DNA of 64,000 nucleotides from Streptomyces sp. S.PB5 (GTDB lineage: Bacteria; Actinomycetota; Actinomycetes; Streptomycetales; Streptomycetaceae): the NCBI RefSeq assembly GCF_030403745.1, contig NZ_JAQMWP010000026.1, positions 57,502 through 121,501 of the forward strand, written 5' to 3'. Both the position numbers and the translations under genes were made by a program. Positions within the stretch are counted from its first letter, which is position 1. Each line of letters starts with the position of its first letter. The notes under the pieces were generated by a model, which saw nothing but the letters and a program-made list of their open reading frames with translations, had not been told where the DNA came from and did not search any database. Below, piece after piece: positions 43,383 to 51,324 of the stretch.

Positions 43383-44083
43383 CAGCTGCCGTCCGGAGCG
43401 TCGAGCACCAAACGCAGGGTGCCGGCCGCCACCCACGCCGCGACGGTCGGGCCATCCGCGGCGGCAGTGGCCACGTCTACCACCACGACTCCGGTCCCGG
43501 GCGCCGCCTGGGAAGCCTTCACCACCCGGCCCGCGATCGACTTCGATGCCGCATCGCTCTCCGAGTCCGAGGCCGTTGTTCCCTGGACCGGGACACGGAC
43601 CAGCTGGACCTTCTGGCCCGGCACCAGCGCGGTGGCCGGGACCTGCTCCGGCTTCAACCCGATCGGGACCAACTGCTCCCCGGCCTTGACCAGAGAATCC
43701 TTCGTCACCTGCGCCGGGGACAACAGCGAGCCGGGCTTGAGCTCGACCGCAGCCCGCTTGCCCACCACCGAGTCCAGATCCTCGGCCTCGACCGCCCTCA
43801 CGGCCGGATCTAATGCGACGGAAGCCCTGCCCAGATCCTGCTCGGTGAGCACCTGACCGACCTGCACGTCACGGACCACGGTCACCACATCGGTGCGGTG
43901 CGCGACCTGTAACAGCAGGACCGCAACCCCCGTGCCACCGGCGGCGATCAGCGCGAGCGACAAGGCGATCATGCCTGGGCGGCGCCTGCGCGCCGACACT
44001 CGCGGCGGCGTCACCGGGCCGGCGACCTGAGCATGCGGGGGACCCCCGGGCACGGGCGCGGGGCGTTCTCGTGTTGTGCTCAA
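43382..44083 (-). CDS. SAF-domain pilus protein (RcpC/CpaB-like)
   Basis: About 233 residues from a TTG at 44083 with AAGGATG upstream. A cytosolic basic tail, one span (MIALSLALIAAGGTGVAVLL), then a SAF domain (VVRDVQVGQVLTEQDLGRAS, LKPGSLLSPAQVTKDSLV) and a C-terminal strand-rich part (ALVPGQKVQLVRVPVQG). In Gram-negative Tad systems CpaB/RcpC accompanies the secretin; in Gram-positives a short version like this lies outside the membrane. The exact start is uncertain. Confidence 0.75.
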   Translation of the reverse strand: MSTTRERPAPVPGGPPHAQVAGPVTPPRVSARRRRPGMIALSLALIAAGGTGVAVLLLQVAHRTDVVTVVRDVQVGQVLTEQDLGRASVALDPAVRAVEAEDLDSVVGKRAAVELKPGSLLSPAQVTKDSLVKAGEQLVPIGLKPEQVPATALVPGQKVQLVRVPVQGTTASDSESDAASKSIAGRVVKASQAAPGTGVVVVDVATAAADGPTVAAWVAAGTLRLVLDAPDGS

Positions 44084-44108
44084 CGCTTCATCCTTCCGAT
44101 GGGCTGCC

Positions 44109-44963
44109 TCATCTGACGACCTGGACTTCGCCGACGGCCGCCTCCACATTCGTCTGCCGGATCTCGATGAGCTGGCCGGCTTGTCCGCCGCCCTGCCAGT
44201 TGATCGTCCATGTCGAGGTCGCCGTCACCGGAAACTTGGCGCTCTGGGCACCGGCCGAAGTCTCGGAATACACGTGTCCACAGGTCGGGCTCTGGGCCAT
44301 TCCCTTAGACGACGTATAGGGAGTGCCCGGTCCGTTACACGTCACGGAAGTGCCGTCACCCATCGACCACACGACTTTTGACACCTTCGCGGTAGCGGTG
44401 ACGGTGATCCCGCCCGCCGAGGCCGACGCGGTGTTCGGACCGTACGTCGTGGCGCTCTGGTTGACCCACATCCACATCGGGACACCCACGGTGTACTTTC
44501 CGGTAGGGCGAGGGCTTGCGATGTCCGGACCGAGCAGAGTCATGGAGTCCACCGCGCGCTGGGCGAGCACTTGCGGGTCGACCTGCGGCGCGGGCGGCTG
44601 TCCTTCCGGCACGACGACAAAACCGTCAAGATCCGGCCGTTGCTCACCGGCCGTTTCGTCCCAGCATGAATAGAAGTACATGTCATATTTCGCGGGATCT
44701 TTGCCTTCCCACGCCGGGTGTTCGGCCGGCGGTTTCGGCTCGATCTTGGTGTACCCGCACTTAAGGTCGCTGTCGTTGCTGCCGCCTGATGAGCCGCCAG
44801 CTTGCCCGTCACTTCCCCCGGATTCGTCACCGACGCCGACGCCGACACAGAACTTGATGACCTGGCACTGGCCGGCATCGACGGGATCGTCGCCCGCGTG
44901 CGCAAAGCCAGCCGAAGTCAGGACGAGGACGCCGGTGAGCGAAGCAATGCGTCGGGCTAGCAC
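44109..44963 (-). CDS. Secreted protein of unknown function in pilus train
   Basis: About 284 residues from a GTG at 44963 overlapping the upstream stop; other starts up to 45011 exist. A Sec signal (ARRIASLTGVLVLTSAGFAHA) is followed by a Ser/Gly-rich stretch (SGGSDGQAGGSSGGSNDSD) and a C-terminal beta domain with six or so Cys (FCVGVG, KCGYTK, FYSCWD, VTCNGPG, PTCGHVY), probably disulfide-bonded. KVVWSMGDGTSVTCNGPGTP suggests a PKD-like beta-sandwich. It may be a surface component of the pilus. Confidence 0.65.
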   Translation of the reverse strand: MLARRIASLTGVLVLTSAGFAHAGDDPVDAGQCQVIKFCVGVGVGDESGGSDGQAGGSSGGSNDSDLKCGYTKIEPKPPAEHPAWEGKDPAKYDMYFYSCWDETAGEQRPDLDGFVVVPEGQPPAPQVDPQVLAQRAVDSMTLLGPDIASPRPTGKYTVGVPMWMWVNQSATTYGPNTASASAGGITVTATAKVSKVVWSMGDGTSVTCNGPGTPYTSSKGMAQSPTCGHVYSETSAGAQSAKFPVTATSTWTINWQGGGQAGQLIEIRQTNVEAAVGEVQVVR

Positions 44964-45547
44964 GCTTGCTCTTGTGCGGTTAACTTCGTGACCATCCACT
45001 TCGTCCCCCACTTTTCAAGCGTTGCGGTGCTGACGTATTTGGTGAGCCGCGTCGTGGGCAGAGGGACCTTTGTCTTCGAGGCCTTGTCGATCAGAATCCA
45101 GTTCGTCGTGTCGACGCAGTCCGCGACCGTGGCCGTGGGGATCTTGGCATCGGTCACCTTGACGACCTTCGGATCGATCGCGGGCCTTCCGGTGGTCACC
45201 TGCCCGGCCTTTCGCATAGCCGACAGATCGTTCTCGATGTCAGCCAGGGCTTTGAAGGTGGTGTTCTTCTTGAGGTCGGTGCCCGAGGAAGAGGCCTTGC
45301 TGTAGGCCGCGGTCTGCGCATCCCACGAGCTGGTGTACGCCGCGATGACGGCGGTGTCCTCGGCGCTGACGGTGGAACTGGGGGATGGCGAGACAGTCGT
45401 CGGGGTGGAACTGGGGTTGGACGACGAGTCCGAGTCGCCGTTGCTGCATCCGACCACCAGGAAGGTGCCCGTGACGAGAAGCGCGGTTGCGTACGTGCGG
45501 GCGCGAACACTGGGGCGTCCGGCCTTGTGCTGAATTGCTCGTGTCAC
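44957..45547 (-). CDS. Lipoprotein of unknown function
   Basis: 196 residues. The signal peptide ends in a lipobox (LVVGC, Cys34), followed by a Ser/Thr/Pro-rich linker (SNPSSTPTTVSPSPSSTVSA) and a small alpha+beta domain with the pattern of 'SnoaL/DUF4878'-type lipoproteins (VIAAYTSSWDAQTAAYSKAS, ATVADCVDTTNWILID, TKYVSTATLEKWGTKWMVTK). A single Cys pair may form (ADC...QAC). First of the group before the secreted protein; promoter probably in the 180-base gap upstream. Confidence 0.65.
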   Translation of the reverse strand: MTRAIQHKAGRPSVRARTYATALLVTGTFLVVGCSNGDSDSSSNPSSTPTTVSPSPSSTVSAEDTAVIAAYTSSWDAQTAAYSKASSSGTDLKKNTTFKALADIENDLSAMRKAGQVTTGRPAIDPKVVKVTDAKIPTATVADCVDTTNWILIDKASKTKVPLPTTRLTKYVSTATLEKWGTKWMVTKLTAQEQAC

Positions 45548-45697
45548 GTTGTCTCCCCGTGGGACGCGTACGACACGACCGCTGCCACTGCCCGCCGCTC
45601 AACGGCGGTTCGGGTGCACGGCCGCTTCCAGCTGCGGAAATGCTTTTGCGTGACCGCAAGATTACGCATATGCCAGTCAACTTCCCAGTGTGATAGT

Positions 45698-45709
45698 CGA
45701 GTTCACTCG
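45698..45709. repeat. Short dyad in upstream region of the lipoprotein gene
   Basis: CGAGTTCACTCG (arms CGAGT/ACTCG, two-base centre) in an AT-richer stretch 150-160 bases upstream of the lipoprotein start. Candidate regulator site; no strong promoter hexamers seen with it. Confidence 0.3.
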
Positions 45710-45730
45710 TACAACTAAGGACGTACCCGG

Positions 45731-46114
45731 TCACATACGGGACCGGAAGTCGATTTGTGGTTGTGTGTCTTCGCTCGTTCCGGCCGCACACGATCCGCAA
45801 GCGCTGCCGGCTGGAGAGCCCGATCGACCCGCCAGGGGCGTGGCGCCGTTCCCACCCGTGATCAGGTCGGTGACATCGGCCGGGTCCGAGCCGAGATCGA
45901 GGACCTTGGGCGGAGCGAGCGTGGCGCCTGTGCGGAGAGCGAGGCCGGAACCGGCCGTCCCGGGGCTGACCGATGCGAGTCCGGCAGGCCTCGGCGTGCC
46001 GCCCGTGGAACTCAAGCCCCCGGGCTGGGGGATGGCGATGGTCGCGCTCAGAGCGACCGCGGCGGCTGTCCCTGCAAGGGGCAGGCTGGTGAGGCGGGAT
46101 CGGATCGATCGCAT
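45731..46114 (-). CDS. Small secreted protein
   Basis: About 127 residues from the ATG at 46114 (GAGGTG 9 bases upstream); a GTG at 46126 is possible. A Sec signal (LTSLPLAGTAAAVALSATIA) leads to a Pro/Gly/Ser-rich low-complexity chain with one CGSC pair near the C-terminus. No family recognised. It lies 13 bases after the lipoprotein gene at 46128. Confidence 0.5.
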   Translation of the reverse strand: MRSIRSRLTSLPLAGTAAAVALSATIAIPQPGGLSSTGGTPRPAGLASVSPGTAGSGLALRTGATLAPPKVLDLGSDPADVTDLITGGNGATPLAGRSGSPAGSACGSCAAGTSEDTQPQIDFRSRM

Positions 46115-46127
46115 GGAGCGTTTCACC

Positions 46128-46712
46128 TCACCCAGAGATCGTGATGGTCGTGGTGTCGAACAGGGGGAGTTGGAAGCCGACCGTGGTCGTGGTCGGCGGT
46201 GGCGCGGGGAACTGCATGAAGATGCGTGCGCTCTCTCCGGCCTGGAGTGTGGACAGGCCGGTTGTGGTGAGCGGGCGGCCGTCGGTGTCGCGCAGGACGT
46301 AGTAGCGCTTGCGGGCTGGGAAGTCGACGAGTGTCGCTCCGGCCAGAGACGGGCCGGTCCTCAGGATGTCCGGTTCGCTGCCGCGCAGCGCGGCCGGGAC
46401 GGCTGTTATGTCGGGACCGGTGTTCGTCAGCTTGCCGCGGACTGTGAGGTAGCCGGCCGTCCCATCCCGCTCGGCCGCCGTGATCGTCAGGATCAGGTTG
46501 TCGCGGCCGGACAGCTCTGCCTGCGGCAGCGCCTGCTGCCCCTGCTGGCTGTGCGGTACGGCATTGCTTCCTCCCGAGGCGGCCGCCAGGGAACGGTCCT
46601 GTTGCTGGCTGCTGCCGGAGTCCGAACAACTCGTCAGTCCCAGCGCCAGCGCTGCTCCGATGGCCGCGGTGGCCAGGAACCTGCTGTGCTCTGTCGTGCG
46701 GCATCTCCTCAT
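46128..46712 (-). CDS. Lipoprotein with OmpA/Ig-like beta domain (unknown function)
   Basis: About 194 residues from an ATG at 46712. Lipobox LTSC (Cys29) after ATAAIGAALALG. The mature part starts with a Gln/Ser-rich linker and continues as a beta sandwich: RDNLILTITAAERDGTAGYL, TVRGKLTNTGPDITAVPAAL, LVDFPARKRYYVLRDTDGRP, RIFMQFPAPPPTTTTVGFQL, DTTTITISG. The strand order and 'KLTNTG' resemble actinomycete surface beta proteins of pilus/secretion clusters. Followed at 13 bases by the small secreted protein gene. Confidence 0.6.
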   Translation of the reverse strand: MRRCRTTEHSRFLATAAIGAALALGLTSCSDSGSSQQQDRSLAAASGGSNAVPHSQQGQQALPQAELSGRDNLILTITAAERDGTAGYLTVRGKLTNTGPDITAVPAALRGSEPDILRTGPSLAGATLVDFPARKRYYVLRDTDGRPLTTTGLSTLQAGESARIFMQFPAPPPTTTTVGFQLPLFDTTTITISG

Positions 46713-46786
46713 CGGGCTGCGCCCCTTCCGGCGGCATGGATGATCGGCAGGCGCTTGCGCGATCGGACGCGAGGCCTGGCACCTGG

Positions 46787-47014
46787 TCACCGTGCCGGCC
46801 CGCATTGCGGCCACACGGTGATCACGTCGCCGTCCAGGGACACGTACCGACCAGGAAAGCGGCGGCGAACCACGGCAAGGTCTTCCAGGTCGAAGTCGCC
46901 GGCCCCCTGGACCACGCAGGCGCTCCCGATCTGCGCAACGGTCCGGGTCAGGGTCGGCCACTCGATCGCTTCATAGGGTTCGTTGTTGCGAATTGGATCC
47001 GTTGCGTGCGTCAT
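46787..47014 (-). CDS. Small hypothetical protein heading the pilus train
   Basis: 75 residues from an ATG at 47014 with GGGAGATC upstream, 66 bases downstream of a good promoter. Soluble alpha/beta character (YEAIEWPTLTRTVAQIGSAC, DLEDLAVVRRRFPGRYVSLD, GDVITVWPQCGPA). No family recognised. Being first in the train, it may be a small regulator. Confidence 0.6.
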   Translation of the reverse strand: MTHATDPIRNNEPYEAIEWPTLTRTVAQIGSACVVQGAGDFDLEDLAVVRRRFPGRYVSLDGDVITVWPQCGPAR

Positions 47015-47079
47015 CAGGATCTCCCAAGTCCGGTTGCACATAAGGCGTCAGCTGTCCCTCGCCTCTCTGTGCGGCAGTA

Positions 47080-47108
47080 AACATAGTGTTCGCGTGCGCA
47101 AACTTCAA
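47080..47108 (-). promoter_or_regulatory. Sigma-70-type promoter of the pilus gene train
   Basis: On the minus strand TTGAAG (47108-47103), a 17-base spacer and TATGTT (47085-47080), upstream of the start at 47014. The spacer contains TGCGCA (47095-47100), the same hexamer that is clustered near 60 kb, so a shared DNA-binding protein might act here. Confidence 0.6.
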
Positions 47109-47162
47109 GGGGTTTTCGGAGTAGTTGCACGGCTGCGACATTTGCTGCCGCCTGCCCGGGTG

Positions 47163-48080
47163 TCACAGCTCCGTCCATGACTGCCGCGCGCCCCCGGCGA
47201 GGGGCACCCACACGTCGGCCGTGGGCCCGTGCTCTTCGAGGTCCTCCAGGACGGCGGCGCCGAGGGGAACGTCACGGCCCAGGGCCGTCACCAGCGGGTG
47301 TTGGGTGACCATGGCCTGCAGGTCACTGATCCGGTTGGCCAGGACGTACCGGGAAGTGCCGGTCAGTACGACCAGCACGCGCGGGAACACCGGATACCAG
47401 CGCAGCCACACGGCGCCCATACCAGCCGGTGTTCGGGGGCGCTGGCGGCCGGCGAACTGCGGCTCGTACGACCACAGCCGCGCGTATTCGATCAGCTTGG
47501 CCGCGAGTCGCTCGCTGCTCATGGTGGACCGGTCCACTTCGACGAACGCCCGCAGCTTGGTCCGTTGTCCACCGCGGATGAGGGTGTAGTGCATGACCGC
47601 GTCCGCGATGACTCTTTCGCCGTCGCTGAGAGGGTGAGAGACCTCTGGTGTCCAGTCGAGGTGAGCGTGTTCGTCGCCGCGGCGACGGGCGTCGGCGACG
47701 AACGCCAGGTGGGTGCGGACCACGGTCAGCGTGTGCGGGGTCTTCAAGGACGCCGCGGTCGCCGAGGTGATCGGATACGGGGGCCGGCCGCGCAGTGCGG
47801 GAAAGTCTCTGGTGAGGCGGGCGCCTTCGCCGGTGAGGTACCAGGCGCGCGTGCGATTCGATGCCGGCAGCACGGTGAAGTCGACCAGCCCTTGCCGGCG
47901 CAGCCTGTTCAGCGGGGTGGCGACGGTCTGCCGTACGGTGTCCGGCCGCAGGAGGGTGTGAAGCTGCTGGCTCGTGGCCATCCGGTGCAGGGCGAGCGCG
48001 GCCAGCAGTTGATGCGGTAGCGGTTCGACGGGACTGGGGTGCCAGCCCGGTGCGGACTGGGTAACGCTGACGGCGGTCAC
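47163..48080 (-). CDS. Replication-relaxation family protein
   Basis: 305 residues. HQLLAALALHRMATSQQLHT followed by LNRLRRQGLVDFTVLPASNR is a winged helix; KTPHTLTVVRTHLAFVADAR, DWTPEVSHPLSDGERVIADA and RAFVEVDRSTMSSERLAAKL form the rest of the Replic_Relax family domain, whose Asp/Glu-x-Asp spacing recalls a nuclease fold. The family occurs next to conjugation ATPases on actinomycete mobile elements and may nick or bind the transfer origin. Last gene of the transfer train, overlapping the coupling ATPase gene by 4 bases. Confidence 0.85.
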   Translation of the reverse strand: MTAVSVTQSAPGWHPSPVEPLPHQLLAALALHRMATSQQLHTLLRPDTVRQTVATPLNRLRRQGLVDFTVLPASNRTRAWYLTGEGARLTRDFPALRGRPPYPITSATAASLKTPHTLTVVRTHLAFVADARRRGDEHAHLDWTPEVSHPLSDGERVIADAVMHYTLIRGGQRTKLRAFVEVDRSTMSSERLAAKLIEYARLWSYEPQFAGRQRPRTPAGMGAVWLRWYPVFPRVLVVLTGTSRYVLANRISDLQAMVTQHPLVTALGRDVPLGAAVLEDLEEHGPTADVWVPLAGGARQSWTEL

Positions 48081-50707
48081 TGGTATCCCTCTGTGTGGTT
48101 GGCCTGGCGCGCGTGTGCCGTGGCGGCCGGGGCGCGCTGGGCGAGGAACGCGGCGACACGGTCCTGCTGGGCGGCAGCCGTGGCGGTGAGCTGGTCGAGC
48201 GGTGCCGCGCCCGCGGTGTTACGGGCGGCGCGCTCCAGCGCGGGGACCTGACGGGGACGGGCGTATTCGTCGAACACCTCGTCCAGGTGCGGGCCGGTGA
48301 TCCGGACCGGGCCGATACGGCGGCCGCCGACGGTGAAGGAGATGTAGTGCTCGAATCGGTCGAGCACGGCCACCTCGTCAGCGCTGGGCTTGTCTCCCCA
48401 CTCCGCGGTGATCGGGGTGATGGAGGTTTTCGAGCCCGCTGTGGAGGCGAGCGTGGACGCGTTCTGCGTCAGCGACATCCGCACCGGGGCCGGCAGACGG
48501 CCCAGCAGCTGGGTCATCCCGTGCACGGTGACCTGGTACTTGCGGAAGTCCTCGAACATGGACGCGATGGTCTCCGGCGCGGCCCCGGTCAAGGTGATCA
48601 GTTCGTCGAAGTACAGCCGGAACGGCCGCCGTTGGCTGTGCGGTGTGTCCCGGCGCGAGCGCACGGCCCGTAGCAGGTCCCGGGCGATGAGCGCGGTCAG
48701 CAGCCGGTCGGTGGGCCCGTTCCCGGCCGGGCACACCCACACGATGAGCCCGTTGTCCATGGCGGCCCGGCTGTTGTAGACGCCGACCGGCTGGCCGAGA
48801 AAGGCACGGGTGACCGGGTTGGCGGCCAGCCGGGCCAGCGGGTTGAGGACGACGGCGAACGCATCCGGCGGGAACGTCGGGAAGACCGTCCTCCACCACG
48901 CTTGCGTGTCCTCGTCCAGCCGGTCCGCCACGGCGGCCAGCGCCGCGCTGCGGAAGACCGGGTCGGCGAGCAGGGCCCGCACGTGGAAGATCGTGCTCTG
49001 GTCCTGGCGGCGGCCGGCCTGGCAGGCGGCCTGGTTGACGGTCACCAGCACCGCCAGCGCTGACGTGAGGATGGTCAGCGCGCGGGGAGCGGCGGCGTCG
49101 TCCCACCCGAGGACCGTGGAGAAGGCGTCGGTGACCGCCTCGACGACCTCGTGCGGGGCCTGCCCGTGGTGCATGGCGATCGGATTCCACGAGCTCAACA
49201 TCGGGCAACGCCCTGCCGCATTGAGGTCGATCAGCGCGATCCGCTGCATCAGATGGTCGTGGGCCAGGAACGTCGCGGCCCGGGGCCAGGAGTCACGGTG
49301 CGGGTCGACGAACATCAACCCGCCGCCGGCATGGGCCCACCCGATCGCCTGCGCCAAGGCGCGCTCGGTCTTGCCGCCACCGGCCTTGCCCACCCCGCAC
49401 TCGAACAGCGTCTCGTGTGTGTAAGTGGCGACCAGCCGCCTGCGCCCGTCGGGCCCGCGATGGATGCCCTGCAACAGCAGGTCAGGATGTTCGAACTCGA
49501 AGGACGGGAGGTCACCGGCGAGCAGCGGCAGCCGGCAGTGCACGGTCGGCGGCTTCAGCAGCCCGGTCAGTTCCTCCAGCCGCACCCAGTTCGCCAGCGG
49601 CGGCTGGCACTGGCCCAGCTGCCAGCGGCGCTCGAAGCTGCGTCGTGTCGGCCAGTGATCGGCACCGAACCGCCACGGTCCCAGCCGCCAGCCGCGCATC
49701 GCCCACCGGGAGCGGCCGCCGAACACATCGAAGGCGGCCTGGAGCTGGGCGAGCCGGGCCTGGGCGCGGCCTTCGACGTTGGAGGCGCACATCACGAGCA
49801 GCTGCACGCGCACGAGGTGGTCGTCGTCGGCCAGCTTGCCGAGGGCCTCGTCCGGGTCCACCCGGCGCGGCACCGCAGGCATCACCAGCCGCCGCCCGGC
49901 CGGGCTGTCCTTGCCGGTGATGAGCGCCCGCACATTCCAGGCCAGTGAGTCCTCCATCCCGGTGGCGTCCTGGCGGATCCAGCGGGAGGCGCGCTGGGTC
50001 TCCCGCCGCTCCCGGCGCCGCGCGGCGCTCATGAGCTGAAGCCGGCGCGTGCGCAGGGCCCACTTGGGCGCACGCTGGATGTCGAGCCGTATCTCGGCAA
50101 GGTCGCCGAGCTTGGCGCGCAGATCGGACACGGCGTCGACCAGGGGCTGCAGCGGGTCGGGCTCCAGCGGTACCTCCCGCAGGGGTGCGACGAGCTTGCC
50201 CCGCAGGATGAACTCCGCGCGCACCACGTGCTTGCGCGGCGCGTCCACGATCGGACGGGCCTTGTCGACGGTGACATTCGGCCCGAACGGAGAGATGGAC
50301 AGCAGCCGTTCAGCGCCCGCCGGGCCTTCGACGCGGTAGCGCAGCGGGCTGGAGCCGTCCGCCCGTAGCCGGATCTGCACGGTCTTCGCCCGCCGCGGCG
50401 CCCACCACGGCATGGACGTGGAGGCCCGCGCCAGCTGCACGCCGCGGCGGAAGATTTCCTCCAGGCCCGGGTCGAAGTGCCGGGCAGGGGTGAGTTCCAG
50501 GGCCATCCGCTCGGCGCACGCCCGCTGTGCGAGCCGGCGCACCACCATCTCGCCCGCGCACCAGGACACGGCGACGGCCAGGGCGAGCAGGTACCAGTGG
50601 CTATAGAGCCAGCCGGTCGTCTCGACGAGCCCGGTGACCAGGCCGATCACCGATTTGGCGGCCTGCCCGGAGGCCTGGTCCGTCACAGGCGCGGCAGCGG
50701 AGTCCAC
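48077..50707 (-). CDS. VirD4/TraG-type conjugation ATPase (coupling protein)
   Basis: About 876 residues from a GTG at 50707 with AGGGAGG upstream. An N-terminal membrane segment (YLLALAVAVSWCAGEMVV), a long non-ATPase region (about 100-420), then Walker A GVGKAGGGKTERALAQ (about 437-444), GGLMFVDPHRDSW, Walker B RLYFDELITLTGAAPE and GMTQLLGRLPAPVRMSLTQN. The layout is that of actinomycete TraD/VirD4-like proteins that recruit DNA to a type IV secretion channel. It overlaps both neighbours. Confidence 0.87.
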   Translation of the reverse strand: MDSAAAPVTDQASGQAAKSVIGLVTGLVETTGWLYSHWYLLALAVAVSWCAGEMVVRRLAQRACAERMALELTPARHFDPGLEEIFRRGVQLARASTSMPWWAPRRAKTVQIRLRADGSSPLRYRVEGPAGAERLLSISPFGPNVTVDKARPIVDAPRKHVVRAEFILRGKLVAPLREVPLEPDPLQPLVDAVSDLRAKLGDLAEIRLDIQRAPKWALRTRRLQLMSAARRRERRETQRASRWIRQDATGMEDSLAWNVRALITGKDSPAGRRLVMPAVPRRVDPDEALGKLADDDHLVRVQLLVMCASNVEGRAQARLAQLQAAFDVFGGRSRWAMRGWRLGPWRFGADHWPTRRSFERRWQLGQCQPPLANWVRLEELTGLLKPPTVHCRLPLLAGDLPSFEFEHPDLLLQGIHRGPDGRRRLVATYTHETLFECGVGKAGGGKTERALAQAIGWAHAGGGLMFVDPHRDSWPRAATFLAHDHLMQRIALIDLNAAGRCPMLSSWNPIAMHHGQAPHEVVEAVTDAFSTVLGWDDAAAPRALTILTSALAVLVTVNQAACQAGRRQDQSTIFHVRALLADPVFRSAALAAVADRLDEDTQAWWRTVFPTFPPDAFAVVLNPLARLAANPVTRAFLGQPVGVYNSRAAMDNGLIVWVCPAGNGPTDRLLTALIARDLLRAVRSRRDTPHSQRRPFRLYFDELITLTGAAPETIASMFEDFRKYQVTVHGMTQLLGRLPAPVRMSLTQNASTLASTAGSKTSITPITAEWGDKPSADEVAVLDRFEHYISFTVGGRRIGPVRITGPHLDEVFDEYARPRQVPALERAARNTAGAAPLDQLTATAAAQQDRVAAFLAQRAPAATAHARQANHTEGYQ

Positions 50708-51324
50708 CTCGGACCTCCCTTCGTGAGGGTGCGGGTGAAGGGCAGATCGGCGATGCGGCCGTCGGTGTAGGTGCCGCCCCGGTCGGTGCCCGCCCACACG
50801 AGGTGCACCACCGCCGCATCCGGGCCCGCTTCGCGGCGGGCGATCGCGGCCTGGATACGGAAGCCACCGGTCGCGAATGCCGGGGCCACCACCTGCCCGT
50901 GGGGAAAGACGTCGGGCCAGTTCCTGCGGCTGACCCCGGTGGCGTCGGCCCGCAGCAGGGCACGACCTGCAGCGAGCAACTCCCGTTCGTCGGCGGCGAG
51001 TAGGTCCGCGGGCCAGGCTGCTTCCAGGGAGTGCTGGATGGCTCCGTCACCGGCCGTGCCCTCGCCGTGCGGCGGCAGAGCAGAGGAAACGGTCGACGAT
51101 GGCAAGGGGGCATGCGACGCGGTGGGTGTCGCCGCGCCGGTCGGCGGGCGAACCGAAGATACGACGGCCGGGGATGACGAACTGCTGGCCATGGGAGAGG
51201 GCGCTGATGAGGCCGGTCCCGACGGCAGTGGGCGGTGCGGCACGGTCAACAGGGCGATTCCGGCGACGGCAAGGACGAGGGTGCTCAGCATCAGCAGGCG
51301 CGGCGAGCGCGGGAGGGTGGTCAC
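50683..51324 (-). CDS. Secreted or anchored protein in the transfer train
   Basis: 213 residues from a GTG at 51324. A single N-terminal span (LLMLSTLVLAVAGIALLTVP), a Ser/Pro/Thr-rich linker to about residue 90 and an extracytoplasmic domain (QHSLEAAWPADLLAADEREL, RIQAAIARREAGPDAAVVHL, DLPFTRTLTKGGPRWTPLPR). I do not recognise the family. Conserved position between peptidoglycan hydrolase and coupling protein suggests a channel accessory protein. Overlaps both neighbours. Confidence 0.6.
   Translation of the reverse strand: MTTLPRSPRLLMLSTLVLAVAGIALLTVPHRPLPSGPASSAPSPMASSSSSPAVVSSVRPPTGAATPTASHAPLPSSTVSSALPPHGEGTAGDGAIQHSLEAAWPADLLAADERELLAAGRALLRADATGVSRRNWPDVFPHGQVVAPAFATGGFRIQAAIARREAGPDAAVVHLVWAGTDRGGTYTDGRIADLPFTRTLTKGGPRWTPLPRL

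Noticed and set aside
47229..48020. Plus-strand frame opposite the replication-relaxation gene
   Set aside because: Antisense shadow without ribosome site or family resemblance.
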